From Monosiga brevicollis MX1 (lineage: Eukaryota > Opisthokonta > Choanoflagellata > Craspedida > Salpingoecidae): 33,408 nucleotides of DNA. Location: the NCBI RefSeq assembly GCF_000002865.3, contig NW_001865047.1, positions 199,795 through 233,202 on the forward strand. The letters run 5' to 3'. This document shows positions 21,820 to 31,736 of this stretch, piece by piece; position 1 is the stretch's first letter; each line of letters starts with the position of its first letter. The notes beneath the pieces are model-generated. The model was not told where the DNA came from. It searched no databases and worked only from the letters and a program-made list of their open reading frames with translations. The position numbers and the translations under genes were made by a program.

Positions 21820-22296
21820 TTTGGCAAGTGGGATGGAAGAAACAGTCTTTTTGCAAAGGAGGTGGTTCGGATTGCCTATGGCAGAAAAATGCGTGGAAAA
21901 GCCACCGGTCGATCCGATCTTGAACAGCGGGGTAGGGCCTGTTCTTGACCCCGCAGCTCGTGATGCTTGCAATGCCAATGCACGCGTTTTGCTTGTGCTT
22001 GTGATGCTTGCGATGTGTTCTGCTTGTGCTTGCAATGTGTGCTTGTGTTCTGCTTGTGCTTGCAATGTGTGCTTGTGTTCTGCTTGTGCTTGCGATGTGT
22101 TCTGCTTGCAATGTGTGCTTGTGTTCTGCTTGCGTTCTGCTTGTGTTCTGCTTGTGTTCTGCTTGTGTTCTGCTTGTGCTTGCAATGTGTTGCAAAGTTT
22201 TGCTTGTGATGCTTGCGCCATTGCAGTGCGTGCTTTAAACTGGGGCATTTTTTTTTGCTGGCTTTGACCCTGTTGCTTTTCTTGGAGAGCAATGAA
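21820..22296. repeat. Minisatellite of TTCTGCTTGTG and a longer 30 bp unit
   Basis: From about 21960 to 22205 the sequence alternates an 11 bp unit (TTCTGCTTGTG) with CTTGCAATGTGTGCTTGTG, forming a higher-order unit of about 30 bp plus shorter variants. The array lies between the start codons of two divergent genes. Both strands are open in several frames, as expected of such a repeat, so long frames through it are not evidence of coding. Confidence 0.85.
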
Positions 22297-23328
22297 ATGT
22301 GGGGCTTTTTTTCCTCGCGCCAGACGCCTGCAAATCGGGATGCCGGCGCTCTCGAAGGCAGACCCCGACGGACGGTGGAGGGACAGAGGGGGCCCCGGGA
22401 TGCCAGCGCTCTCGAAGGCAGACTCCAACGGATGGAGGAGAGTCAACAGACGCTCCTGGCCGGGATAAACACGCTTGATGATCGCTTACGTCAGATGGAA
22501 ATCATCGTCAAAGCTGTCTTGTCATCGCAACACTCAGAATCGAACGTGACCTTGCCCCGTGTGATCGATGAACAAGAAGGTCAAGCCTCGGACCCGAGGC
22601 CAGGCCTCTTGTTTGAAGCGACAGCGTCACTGGAGAGAACGCACCAAACGCAGCAACCACGCACGTTTGGGGATCAAGGCACCGCCGACGACAAACATCC
22701 CTCGTCAAAACCAGAAACGCGCGAGCAAGGCGTTCAATGTGCACTACGCGTGGAGGCACAGAGTGGCCCATCGCACCCGCTCTCTCTTGGGTGCCAGGCT
22801 GCTCAGCAAGAGATTGGTCTTCGAGAGTGCAAGTCCCTACCAGCAGCGGCAGCCAGTTCGAGCTTTGTCTTACCACAACGCAAACCAGTGGCGTTGTGGC
22901 GGATGAACTGGTCTCTGACGCTCAACATGCCGGTGCTTGAGTTGCCGGTCGAAGGCGATACATCAGCCCATGCGCTGGCAGCTGTGCTATCGGCAGAGAA
23001 GGCAACACTTCGAGATGATGCCCAGCGCATGATCGTGCTTTCCAATGCCGAGTCACGTCTTGGGCAAAATCTGCAGAAAATGGAGCGACTGTGCAGGACT
23101 GGACTGCCTGGAGGCCCACACGGAGCAGTTCGCATCTGCCTTGCCCTGCTTGTTCAAGAGACACCCAAGGGTTCAATGGATTATATTTGCAATCACACGC
23201 CGACGCCGACCCCCCCAAACTGGCCTTCTTGTATCGTGGTATTGTACATCAACTCTCACGGCCAGCTACACCCGGGCGAAGCCAATGCGAGTGGCCTACA
23301 AAGGCTCAACCAGTGGCTGGCCCTGTAA
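22297..23328 (+). CDS. Hypothetical protein with an N-terminal coiled coil
   Basis: I do not recognise this protein. It is a single uninterrupted frame from ATG 22297 (MWGFFSSRQTP) to the stop at 23326-23328, 343 aa. Residues about 15-70 form heptad-like repeats suggestive of a coiled coil (LEGRLQRMEES, then NTLDDRLRQMEIIVKAVL). Two tandem 60 bp copies (22336-22395 and 22396-22455) encode related 20-residue units around RDAxALEGR. The middle is polar and low in hydrophobics. The C-terminal third has more globular character (MNWSLTLNMPVLELPVE). The frame stays open upstream of the ATG and continues from the minisatellite, so the true 5' end could lie further left or in another exon. Lack of introns is unusual for this window. 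It may be a real intronless gene or a chance long frame in GC-rich DNA. Confidence 0.4.
   Translation: MWGFFSSRQTPANRDAGALEGRPRRTVEGQRGPRDASALEGRLQRMEESQQTLLAGINTLDDRLRQMEIIVKAVLSSQHSESNVTLPRVIDEQEGQASDPRPGLLFEATASLERTHQTQQPRTFGDQGTADDKHPSSKPETREQGVQCALRVEAQSGPSHPLSLGCQAAQQEIGLRECKSLPAAAASSSFVLPQRKPVALWRMNWSLTLNMPVLELPVEGDTSAHALAAVLSAEKATLRDDAQRMIVLSNAESRLGQNLQKMERLCRTGLPGGPHGAVRICLALLVQETPKGSMDYICNHTPTPTPPNWPSCIVVLYINSHGQLHPGEANASGLQRLNQWLAL
22336..22455 (+). repeat. Two tandem 60 bp repeats inside the coiled-coil frame
   Basis: The segment around CGGGATGCC(G/A)GCGCTCTCG is duplicated with a spacing of exactly 60 bp, a whole number of codons. The duplication therefore preserves the reading frame and extends the predicted coiled coil by 20 residues. 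Confidence 0.8.
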
Positions 23329-23966
<638 letters not shown>

Positions 23967-25648
23967 ATGCAACTGCTTCAACTCTTCTGGCTGGCCTCGG
24001 TTGCCGTGGCATTGGGCCATGCTGCCACATGCCCTGGAGGTGGGTTGGTCAAGTCTGCTCCAAGCCCCTTGTCCCTTCTTGCCCTTTCAGCGACATCTTT
24101 CCCGAATTGTCCGAGATTTTCGCGCTGACTCTCACCATTTGCTTGGGGGCCAGGAGTGCCGGGCTGCTTGCCCGAAGCCAATGCGTGCCGGGTGTGCCAT
24201 CCGACGTGCCTGTACTGCCAGCGAATTGGAGATATGAGTCCTGATGGTGTTTGTGGACCGGACGACTGTTTGCAATGCCTGCACGTACGTGGTTGCCCGA
24301 GGCTTTTGCCTTTCCTCTGCAAGCTCAAGTACCAGGCGACAGCCTGTGATCGATGTCAAGCCGGGCTTGACAGTGGCGCATGGATGATGCGTGCTAATGT
24401 GGCGGCCCCGCTGTCACCCCGTGGCCTTGCACGCAATGCCAGGGCTATCGCTTCATTGAAAAGTATGAAGACGGCACCGGAGAGTGTACGGATCGACGTA
24501 CGTGGCCCAAACATGCCATCCACGAGTGGCAGGCCGGGTTGATGTTCATTGCGCGGGCTTGGCGTGCCCGCTCACCGATGCCCCTCCTCCTACTGGTGCA
24601 CCTCGGTTTTAGCGGCCATCTTCAAGGCTACGTGTCCGCAATCCTTTGCCTTGTGCTCTCCTGAAAATGAATGCGAGAGCTGTGACTCCTCCTGCGAATA
24701 CTGCCAGGTCTGTCTCGCACCAAATCACGGTTGCAAATCGTTGTTATGCCCATCTCCGCCTTCATGCTAAATCCCTGGTATGGTATGTGTCCTGCCTGGG
24801 CTGGATATCGGTAGGGAGAAACGCAGGTTTGCGGCGTCAAGGATTGCATGTCATGCCGCGAGGGCTTTGTGCACCATGAACTCTTTGACGATGGCACAGG
24901 CGAATGCTTACGTGAGTTGGTCGTATACCTGCTGAGTCTGCGGTGTTGAGGCGGATGTACTATTCAGCAGCACCGGGTCTGGGCGCAGGCCATGATGTTA
25001 GCGATGTTAACTCTGACCTCATGACTGCGCTTGCTTGTAATGAAATGCCGATGTGCCAATCAAAAGCGCCGGGTGTCCAATTGGAGCAACACGAGGTCAC
25101 CTGTCCAGAGGACATTCCTGGCTGTTACCGGGACAATCGGTGCGCTGAATGCCTCGTTCCTCTCTCCCACCACTGCGTACTGTATTGGATCTTTTGCGTT
25201 GCTCGATGCTCATACGCTGCTGAGGTCAGGTGTACGAGCTGTCATCCATCCTGTGAGTATTGCCAGAGCATGGTGACGTTTTCGGGGCAATGTACAGAGA
25301 TGGATTGTCACACGTGTCCCGAGGGGCGCATCCTCGAACGCATCGATGGTAGCACAGGTCGCTGTATTGTCCTGGGTAAGTTTGCTGTTTTTGTCTTGGC
25401 TATAAGGGGGCCACCAGATGGCCGCGTGCATGGTACTCGTTTCTTACCTGATGTCACTCTGTTGCTGGCACGCGTGAATAGAGCCCGAGCAGCGGGGGGC
25501 TGCAGCTGCAGCGTCTCAACCCGACAACGGGATGCCAGAGCTGGCAGAGCAAGCCAGCTCCACTCCTTTCTGGCTCTCGGTCTTTGTGGTTGGCGGTTGT
25601 GTGTATTTATTGTTCAAAATGGGAATCGTGCGCGCCTTGCTACGCTAA
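23967..25648 (+). CDS. Type I membrane protein with furin-like cysteine-rich repeats
   Basis: Predicted cell-surface or secretory-pathway protein. Eight exons (23967-24039, 24154-24284, 24443-24497, 24613-24707, 24827-24911, 25067-25139, 25230-25375, 25482-25648) join in phase to 274 aa. Residues 1-20 are a signal peptide (MQLLQLFWLASVAVALGHAA). Three repeats of about 65-75 residues follow, each with the pattern C..N.C..C..SC.YC then C..C..G..(..)GTGEC: NACRVCHPTCLYC, NECESCDSSCEYC and, after splicing, NRCTSCHPSCEYC. This resembles furin-like / growth-factor-receptor cysteine-rich modules. A short Ala/Pro/Glu linker, one membrane helix (FWLSVFVVGGCVYLLF) and a short basic tail (KMGIVRALLR) end the protein. 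No kinase domain follows. A similar exon phase pattern in each repeat suggests exon duplication. Ligand and role are unknown. Confidence 0.8.
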
Positions 25649-25961
25649 GCCACGCATTCCACTGGCAAGTCATGCATGCCTTGCCCTGTCTTGAATACGG
25701 GCACAAGCCACGGCGAGGACAAGATCGAGATTTCTTGTGGTTTATCAAATTGAAGGCGTATGATTATTATCAGGTGCGGGCGCATGAGCGGAGGGTTATC
25801 TGCAGGCCTCTTGCAAGAGAGGTGTTGTCAACGCCAACCAGATCCAAAAGGGTATATGATTGGAGGTCAATGACAAGTCTGTCAACCTGTATGTTGGCAT
25901 GGATGCGGGCGCAGTGGCCGTGCGTACCCATGGCATGTCAAGAGCCATTTGGCGTCAAATG
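25649..25961. other. Convergent intergenic region
   Basis: About 310 bp between two convergent stop codons. No supported feature is seen; it is probably 3' untranslated sequence. Confidence 0.5.
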
Positions 25962-27230
25962 TTATTGGCTGGTCGAGACGGTCGTGTTGCTACTGCCCGT
26001 GCTCTTGGCGTCGCGAAGCCATGCCGGGGGTGCCGTCCGCGTCGAAGGACTGTCTCGTGCAGCAGCCGGGGTAGGCGAGGGTGTTGAGGCCGTGCCTTGC
26101 TTGCGAAAGCGTTCAAAGTTCGTCTGCATAGCACTGAAGAGCTGCAGACCGTGCCCACCGGGCACATCAACAAAGTGACACTCGAACCAGTCCGATTTCG
26201 GGGCTGGGGTAATGATGGCCACAACGTCTCGTCCCTCGGCTCCGTTTAAAACGCTGACAAATCGAACCTCCTGGACGGGGCACCGCTTTAAGGCTTGATC
26301 TGTTGGTGGCGGCAACAGGCGCAGGTGAGTGGATAAACAGCACCGCTACTCGCGTCTTTCCCCGGTTGGTGATGTCCCTGATCCATGGGGACTTACTGGC
26401 ACCCTTGAGGGCAATCTGAAACACCTTGGTCGTGATTTGCACCAAAGCCGGCTGGCCTTTGGCCGCGGGATGTCCAGTTTTCTAAACACGATTAGACAGG
26501 GCAAAAAAAAACAAACACAAATTGCACACGGCAGGAATGAATAGATAGTTGACAGCCAGGGTGGAAGCAGAAAGTAGGATGAAGAAGAGGATGAGATCAT
26601 GGTCGGGGGCAAACGAAAAACAAAAACAAAAAAACGTACAGCGAGCTTGGCTCGCTTGGTTTGGTTGGCGTCGAAGGCACGAAGAACCACGGCGTCACCC
26701 TTGGAATTTCGAACGGGGACTGTGCCCAGATAGTTGCCAAAAGCGCGACCGGGGTTCTCTTTTTCCGGGGCAGTCTGTGCGGACTGAGCTGGTCGAACGC
26801 GCTGGGTTGGCTGGCGAGCTGGTGCGGCTGTTTTCTTGGGCTGGGCTTTTTTGGCTGGCGCGGATGACACAAATTTGTTTTGGGCAGCTGCGACACGACC
26901 GCTGACGCTACTGGCGCTAGGTACGTATTCTGGGTTGTCGTCAGACAGACGATGAGACCATGAGAGGGCAAAAGGCGGTGCAAAGGGAGGGGGAGGAGGA
27001 GAAAGCAACGAGGCAGATGGCGGATGGCGAAACAGCGGGACGGTGGCTGAAAGGGGTATTGGTGGATCCTCCATACCTTGCGCACGGGGTGGCGCGGCGC
27101 TGGGTGGTTCAGGCGTTCGGGTGGGAGTGACGGTATCATCGGGAAACTCGGCATAGAGGTCTTCTTGATCAAAGTCGCCCTCTTGCAGATCAGCCGGAGC
27201 ATCATAGAATTCGATCATTTGCTCTGCCAT
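25962..27230 (-). CDS. PTB/PID-domain protein
   Basis: Predicted cytosolic adaptor with one phosphotyrosine-binding domain. Four exons (27230-27077, 26929-26640, 26481-26397, 26299-25962) join in phase to 288 aa. Residues 1-110 are acidic, then Ala/Pro/Lys-rich, and look disordered. The PTB domain runs from about 112 to 240: first strand FGNYLGTVPVRNSKGDAVV (the YLG-V-V start typical of PTB), middle strand ALVQITTKVFQIAL, then CPVQEVRFVSVLNGAEGRDVVAII and SDWFECHFVDVP, closing with the C-terminal helix LQLFSAMQTNFERFRKQ. The tail is Ser/Thr/Pro-rich. No SH2, SH3 or kinase domain is present. PTB domains bind NPxY-type peptides, with or without phosphotyrosine; which applies here is not evident. 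Choanoflagellates and animals share expanded phosphotyrosine signalling. The start ATG has G at -3. Confidence 0.82.
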
Positions 27231-28335
27231 GGCGAACAGGTTCCGTTTCCCTGCCTTGGCACGGGCCTTAGCTGCAAGCCAAACAACCGAGCCGTGGCGG
27301 TGTGTGAGCGTGCGCACCGAGCTTGAGCATCTCCACCACCCAAAGCCAATCAACCATGATAACAAGCCCACCCCATCCCTCCCAGCAACAACGCCTGGAG
27401 CGAGCTGTTCGGAAAAGGAGGCAAAGCGCAGCCAGAGGGCGCAACGGGATGGAGCGAAAGAGGCGAGAGGGGGGGGCGGCTCCGAGCGCAATCCGTTTAG
27501 CCACACACACCTCGAGCGGCGAAAGCGAGAGAGATCAGGAGAGGGAGAGGAAGAGTTAGGGAGGGAAGAGGTACTGATGCACCGTCTGCCGTCACGTCCC
27601 CGCCCCTGTATACAAGTACATCGGATGGAGGCGACCGGACCGGCTGCCGTTTGACCCCCAAAATCGAGGAGTGTGTTAGATCGCCTTTGTCCCACAACTT
27701 GTTGAAGCGAGACGCGAGGAAAATGTAGATCTAATACAGTCTATAAGTTAAGTTATGGAAGATAGAATAGGGGTTATTGTCGGAAGGATGGAAACATCAG
27801 GACTCTTCTTTCTTCTTCTCATCCCTACCACAATACTCTCACTGCATTCGTCAAAACAGATCAACTACATTTAGTAGTACAACCCCAGTTGCATGCATGT
27901 ATGCATTTGGGCGGGAGCGGAATGCCAGAATGCCCGCTGCGATGGCCCATCGCAACCCAGGACTGCCATCTATGCTTGGTGCGTGCTCACACCCCATCTA
28001 CTGCTGTGAATTTGTGTATGTGCGCGCGCTTCCTGCAGCTGTGCGACCCGGCTGGGTCAGCTGACTGGCGAGAGACAGTCCAGTCGATACAGTTTGCGAT
28101 CGGAATGCTTGTGCAAGCGTCATTTTTTTTTTTGCTCTTTTGCGGTTCCGGTCTTTGACATCACGCTGCTTGCGCTACGGCCCAGGGCGCTCCTGCTGCA
28201 TGAAGCGACACAGCTGCTTGATCAAGCTTCCATTCCAGCGTTACCACTCGCACAGTTGCTGCGATCGGCCAAAATCAGACCACCAACACAGCTGCGGGGG
28301 TTCTCAAGGTCTAGCCAACGCCAGAGCAGAGCGCC
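27231..28335. promoter_or_regulatory. Divergent intergenic region between PTB and PH-like genes
   Basis: About 1.1 kb between two divergent start codons. It is GC-rich with purine-rich stretches near 27400-27560 and an AT-richer patch near 27720-27790. No gene is supported; open frames here lack domains and splice partners. Both promoters should lie in it. Confidence 0.4.
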
Positions 28336-29104
28336 ATGGCTGAGACGCTGCTGTGGGAGGGGGAAATTGTCAAGGAGGGCGGGGGCATCAAGTCGTGGCG
28401 GCGACGATTTTGCAAGCTCACATCGCAGCACCTCTCCTATCACTGCCACAAGCACGGCAAAGGACGCACCAACAAACGGGTGCCGCTGGCCCAGGTGCAG
28501 GTAGGCTGACTGCCACATTTGCTGCTCTGGGCCTGGTAATTCCGCTGCAGCCTCTCCTCACCCATGTATTCCCCCTGCACGAATCTCTTCCGCCCTCCTG
28601 CAGCGCGTGGTGCCGCCGCAGCAATGTATCACCGCCTGGAATGGTGTTGAGGATATGCGGCGCTGCCTTGGCGTGGCCTTGGAGACGGGCCGCACCCATT
28701 GCTTTGTGTTTGAGACGTCGGAGATTTGCCTGAACTTCCAGGTCCAGCTGAATCTGGCCCTCCTGCATACCCTTCAACACAGCGACAACGCGCTCATCGT
28801 GTCTTACGGCCTTGGGCAGCTGACCACCCTCCTGAATGCCCATCCCGAGCCCGTCGCAGCCGCCCTGCGGGAACCCGCCCGTCACATTGCCCGCCTGCAA
28901 GCCTTGGTGGCCGCCAAGGGCAAGCACCCCGTCATCATCGAGTACGCCGAGCTTTTGCTTGGTGCAGCCAATGCCCCATTGGTGGGCCGCCGCGACAGCC
29001 GCTATGGTCCTGAAAGCCTGCGTCGCCCATCTGCCACCGCCGTCCTTCCCTCACTCCCCGCCACCAACACCACCATCGCCATTCCCTCTGCCGCCTCGAG
29101 CTGA
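28336..29104 (+). CDS. PH-like domain protein
   Basis: Predicted cytosolic lipid- or protein-binding adaptor. Two exons (28336-28500 and 28604-29104) join in phase to 221 aa. The N-terminus reads LWEGEIVKEGGGIKSWRRRFCKL, the usual first two strands of a pleckstrin-homology domain with the basic loop between them (K-x-G...W-x-R-R-F). VPLAQVQ ends exon 1. The second exon continues with strands such as CLGVALETGRTHCFVFETSEICLNF and a helix around VQLNLALLHTLQ. The conserved Trp of the C-terminal PH helix is not obvious, so the C-terminal half is less certain. A helical region and a Ser/Ala/Pro tail complete the protein. The basic SWRRRF loop is compatible with phosphoinositide binding, but this is inference. 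The start ATG has G at -3 and G at +4. Confidence 0.65.
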
Positions 29105-29334
29105 CCAGCCGTGGGTCTCTGGAACACCCCCCCTTCCTAGCAAGAACAAAGCGTTCTTTTTGACTGCTGTGCTCTATTTTTATCTCATTCATTCCTGTGG
29201 GCACACGGCCCCGTACCATGTTTTCAGGTTTTTTTTTCAGTTGAGTCTCGTATCAGTGCGAGCGGCGTGAGCCGACCGAGCCAACCTGATTCTGTCAAAG
29301 CGGTATACAGGGGGTGGGAAGTGGGGGCGGAGAG

Positions 29335-29605
29335 ACTTAAAGAGAGCTTGAGAGAGAGCTTGAGAGAAAGCTTGAGGGAGCTTAAGAGAAAGAGAGCTTG
29401 GGAGAGAGCGTGTGTGTCAAGAGGAGAGCCAAGAGGCGATGAAGAGGAGACCAGGGTGAGGAGAGCAAAGAGGAAGATGAGGACCATGGCAAACATCCAT
29501 CCTACGTAACCTCCCATATGTGTGCGTGTGTGGCATTGACCAAATTTGGAAAAAGTGTGAGAGAGAGAGCTTGAGAGAGAGAGAGAGCTTGAGAGAGAGA
29601 GAGAG

Positions 29606-29645
<40 letters not shown>

Positions 29646-29711
29646 AGAGAGAGAGAGAGAGAGTTTGAGAGAGAGTTTGAAGAGAGAGAGTTTGAAGAGA
29701 GAGAGAGAGAT
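29335..29711. repeat. GAGCTTGAGA / GAGTTTGAGA and (GA)n arrays
   Basis: Two blocks (29335-29410 and 29556-29711) mix (GA)n with the interrupting unit AGCTTGAGAG or AGTTTGAGAG. About 145 bp of non-repetitive sequence separates them. Confidence 0.9.
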
Positions 29712-29802
29712 TTGTTGTGTTTCGAGCATTTCGCGCCTTCTCCTCTTACTCCTCTTACTCCTCTGGTGGTGCTGGTGGTGCTGGTGCTGCGGTTCTAGGG
29801 CC

Positions 29803-29880
29803 CTGATCTCTGGTGGCCTGATATCTGGTGGCCCGATCTCTGGTGGCCCGATCTCTGGTGGCCTGATCTCTGGTGGCCTG
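29803..29880. repeat. 15 bp minisatellite, five units
   Basis: Five tandem units of C(T/C)GATCTCTGGTGGC with single-base variants, followed by degenerate CTGGTGCC copies to about 29895. The period is a multiple of three, but no gene is evident here. Confidence 0.9.
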
Positions 29881-30204
29881 GTGCCTGGTGCCCTGGTTCT
29901 GACTCTCTGATTCTTTGATTCTCTGGTGCGAGCCCTCTAGTCTTATGGTCCTTGGCTCTCGGAAGCAAGCGAGCTTGTCGTTTGCGTTTCACAGCTCTTT
30001 TGGGCTCTGGTCGCCTTTTTTCTTTCCATCCAGGCCGCGTCATCGTGACAACGCCGCCGGGCATTCCTCAGGGGCCCGCTTTTGTTGAGCTTGTGCCAAC
30101 GTGGCATTGTAGCAAGCAAGCGAGATCACTTCAAACCAAAGGGGTGGAAGCTTGGGCCAAGGTCCGCGAGGCATCTCTGACGTTTCATTTTGCCACCAGC
30201 CATC

Positions 30205-31141
30205 ATGGGCGCCGTCATGTCCTGGATGTGGCCGCTGCGCGAGCATCGCATCGTCTTAGTCGGCTTGGATGCCGCGGGCAAGACCACCATTCTCTACCAC
30301 CTCAAGCTCGGAGAGGTGCTCCAGACAATCCCCACCATTGGCTTTAACGTCGAGCGCGTTGATCAGGATAACAAGAAGCTGGTGCTCTGGGACGTTGGCC
30401 TACGCTCTGCCGCCCGCCCACTTCTCCATCATTACACCGTCGACGCCGAAGGATTCATCTTCATCCGTAGGTCCCCGCATCGGCCAAACGTCAGCGGAAG
30501 AAGGGCGCTTCCCAAGGCTCTACCCCTTGCCACCGTGCTGCGTGACCGTCCGTTGCTTCCTCATTGCACATTTTGCGCGCAACGTTGTCATTGGCAGTTG
30601 ATTCGGCCGATAGGGAACGGCTCAGCGAAGTTCGCGAAATGCTCGATTTCAGCCTTTTGAAGGCTTCCCCCCGCACCCCCATTCTATGTGTGTTTATGCG
30701 GTCTTCTCGTTGACCCCCGCCGCCCAAGCATTCGTCCCTTTATTTCGCCCATTCAGCGTCGTGGCCCACATGCATGCTTTGGCATGACTATGCTCCTCCT
30801 CACCACTCTCTTGGTGCTCCAGTCGTGCTGAACAAACAGGACTTGGCCGGCGCCATGACCATAGACGAGTTTAAAACCGACTTTCTTCAGTCTAGCGATA
30901 TGAAGCGGCCATTGTACGTTGCCTGGTGCTGCGTTGTGTCGAGTTGGTGTTTCACACCGCCATCTGCATGCTGCTCTCCAAGCTCCTGCCTACTCAGCTC
31001 ACATGAGACGCGACTTGCTTGGTGTTGCCTTTGGGGACCTCGGACAGCCACATCATTGCCATCAGCGCCAATACCAAAGAGGGCATTCAGCAGCTGCAGG
31101 ATGACGGCCTAAGATGGCTCGCAGGCTCTTTATGCAAATAG
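30205..31141 (+). CDS. ARF-family small GTPase with altered switch II
   Basis: Predicted membrane-trafficking GTPase. Four exons (30205-30466, 30598-30687, 30823-30913, 31048-31141) join in phase to 178 aa, the usual ARF size. Gly2 after MGAVMSWMW suits N-myristoylation and the hydrophobic start suits the amphipathic helix. The P-loop is GLDAAGKT (20-27), switch I is IPTIGFNVE (42-50), G4 is NKQD (121-124) and G5 is SAN (154-156). G3 is WDVG (62-65), but the following residues are [12 protein letters not shown] where ARFs have GQ plus a basic stretch and RPLWRHY. The catalytic Gln (Q71 of ARF1) is replaced by Arg67 and the following Gly by Leu66. The rest of the fold looks intact, so the protein may bind GTP but hydrolyse it poorly. 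A sequencing error seems unlikely, because the frame is preserved on both sides. ARF versus ARL cannot be decided. Confidence 0.88.
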
Positions 31142-31736
31142 GGTTTCGGATAAAAAAGCAGCCACACTTTTGTTTGTTTGCAGGGTAATCAGTGCATAGA
31201 AGCACTTGTAGCAACGCGTGCTGACTGCCGAGCAGAAGTACCGTTTGCCCGACCCCCAGCCACACGAGGAAAGTGTCAGCTCCGAAATCGCAATCATGTT
31301 AAAAACACCTGTACCAACACGCTGCACCACTCTCAGCGGCCAGACGATACTCCAGCTCCGCCACCGCCCGCAACATCCCGCTGTTGTCGCCGCCATCCCC
31401 TCCGTCCAGCAAAAATGCCACCAGCCAAGGAAGAAGAAAACGCCTCAAACAGACAAGCATTGGATACCAGTCACACGACTTGAAAAGAAAAACAATCGTA
31501 GAGTTGGAGACGTGAGAGACTAAGAATTCAATTGTTGACACACGCCAGGTGCATCTTGACTCGCGGGCCTGGCCCAGCCCATGGTCGTAAGTATGCCCCG
31601 TCCAGCCTGCCAAACCGACGGGCTAGACGTGGCACCAACAGCAGCAAAAAGTTCTGCGTTGAGTGACCGGAAGCAGCTGAAAGAAAAGCAGCTGTCAAAG
31701 GAAGATTGAAAACAGTGTGTACCTACAACACTGCAC
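31142..31736. other. Convergent intergenic region
   Basis: This lies between the stops of the ARF-like and ABCG genes. Two overlapping frames of about 100 codons on the plus strand (31178-31523) lack a domain or a convincing start and are not called. 3' untranslated sequence is likely. Confidence 0.4.

Larger units (their letters stand above)
29105..30204. other. Intergenic region with three repeat arrays
   Basis: It contains GA-rich arrays (29335-29410 and 29556-29711), a 15 bp minisatellite (29803-29880) and the 5' flank of the ARF-like gene. No gene is supported. Open frames through the arrays follow from repeat composition. Confidence 0.5.

Noticed and set aside
21632-22446. Minus- and plus-strand frames through the minisatellite, including an N-terminal extension of the IFI44-like gene
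   Set aside because: Openness is due to the repeat. The ATG at 21819 has a good context and gives a standard G-domain start.
31178-31523. Two overlapping frames of about 100 codons after the ARF-like gene
   Set aside because: They lack a convincing start and any motif; more likely 3' untranslated sequence.
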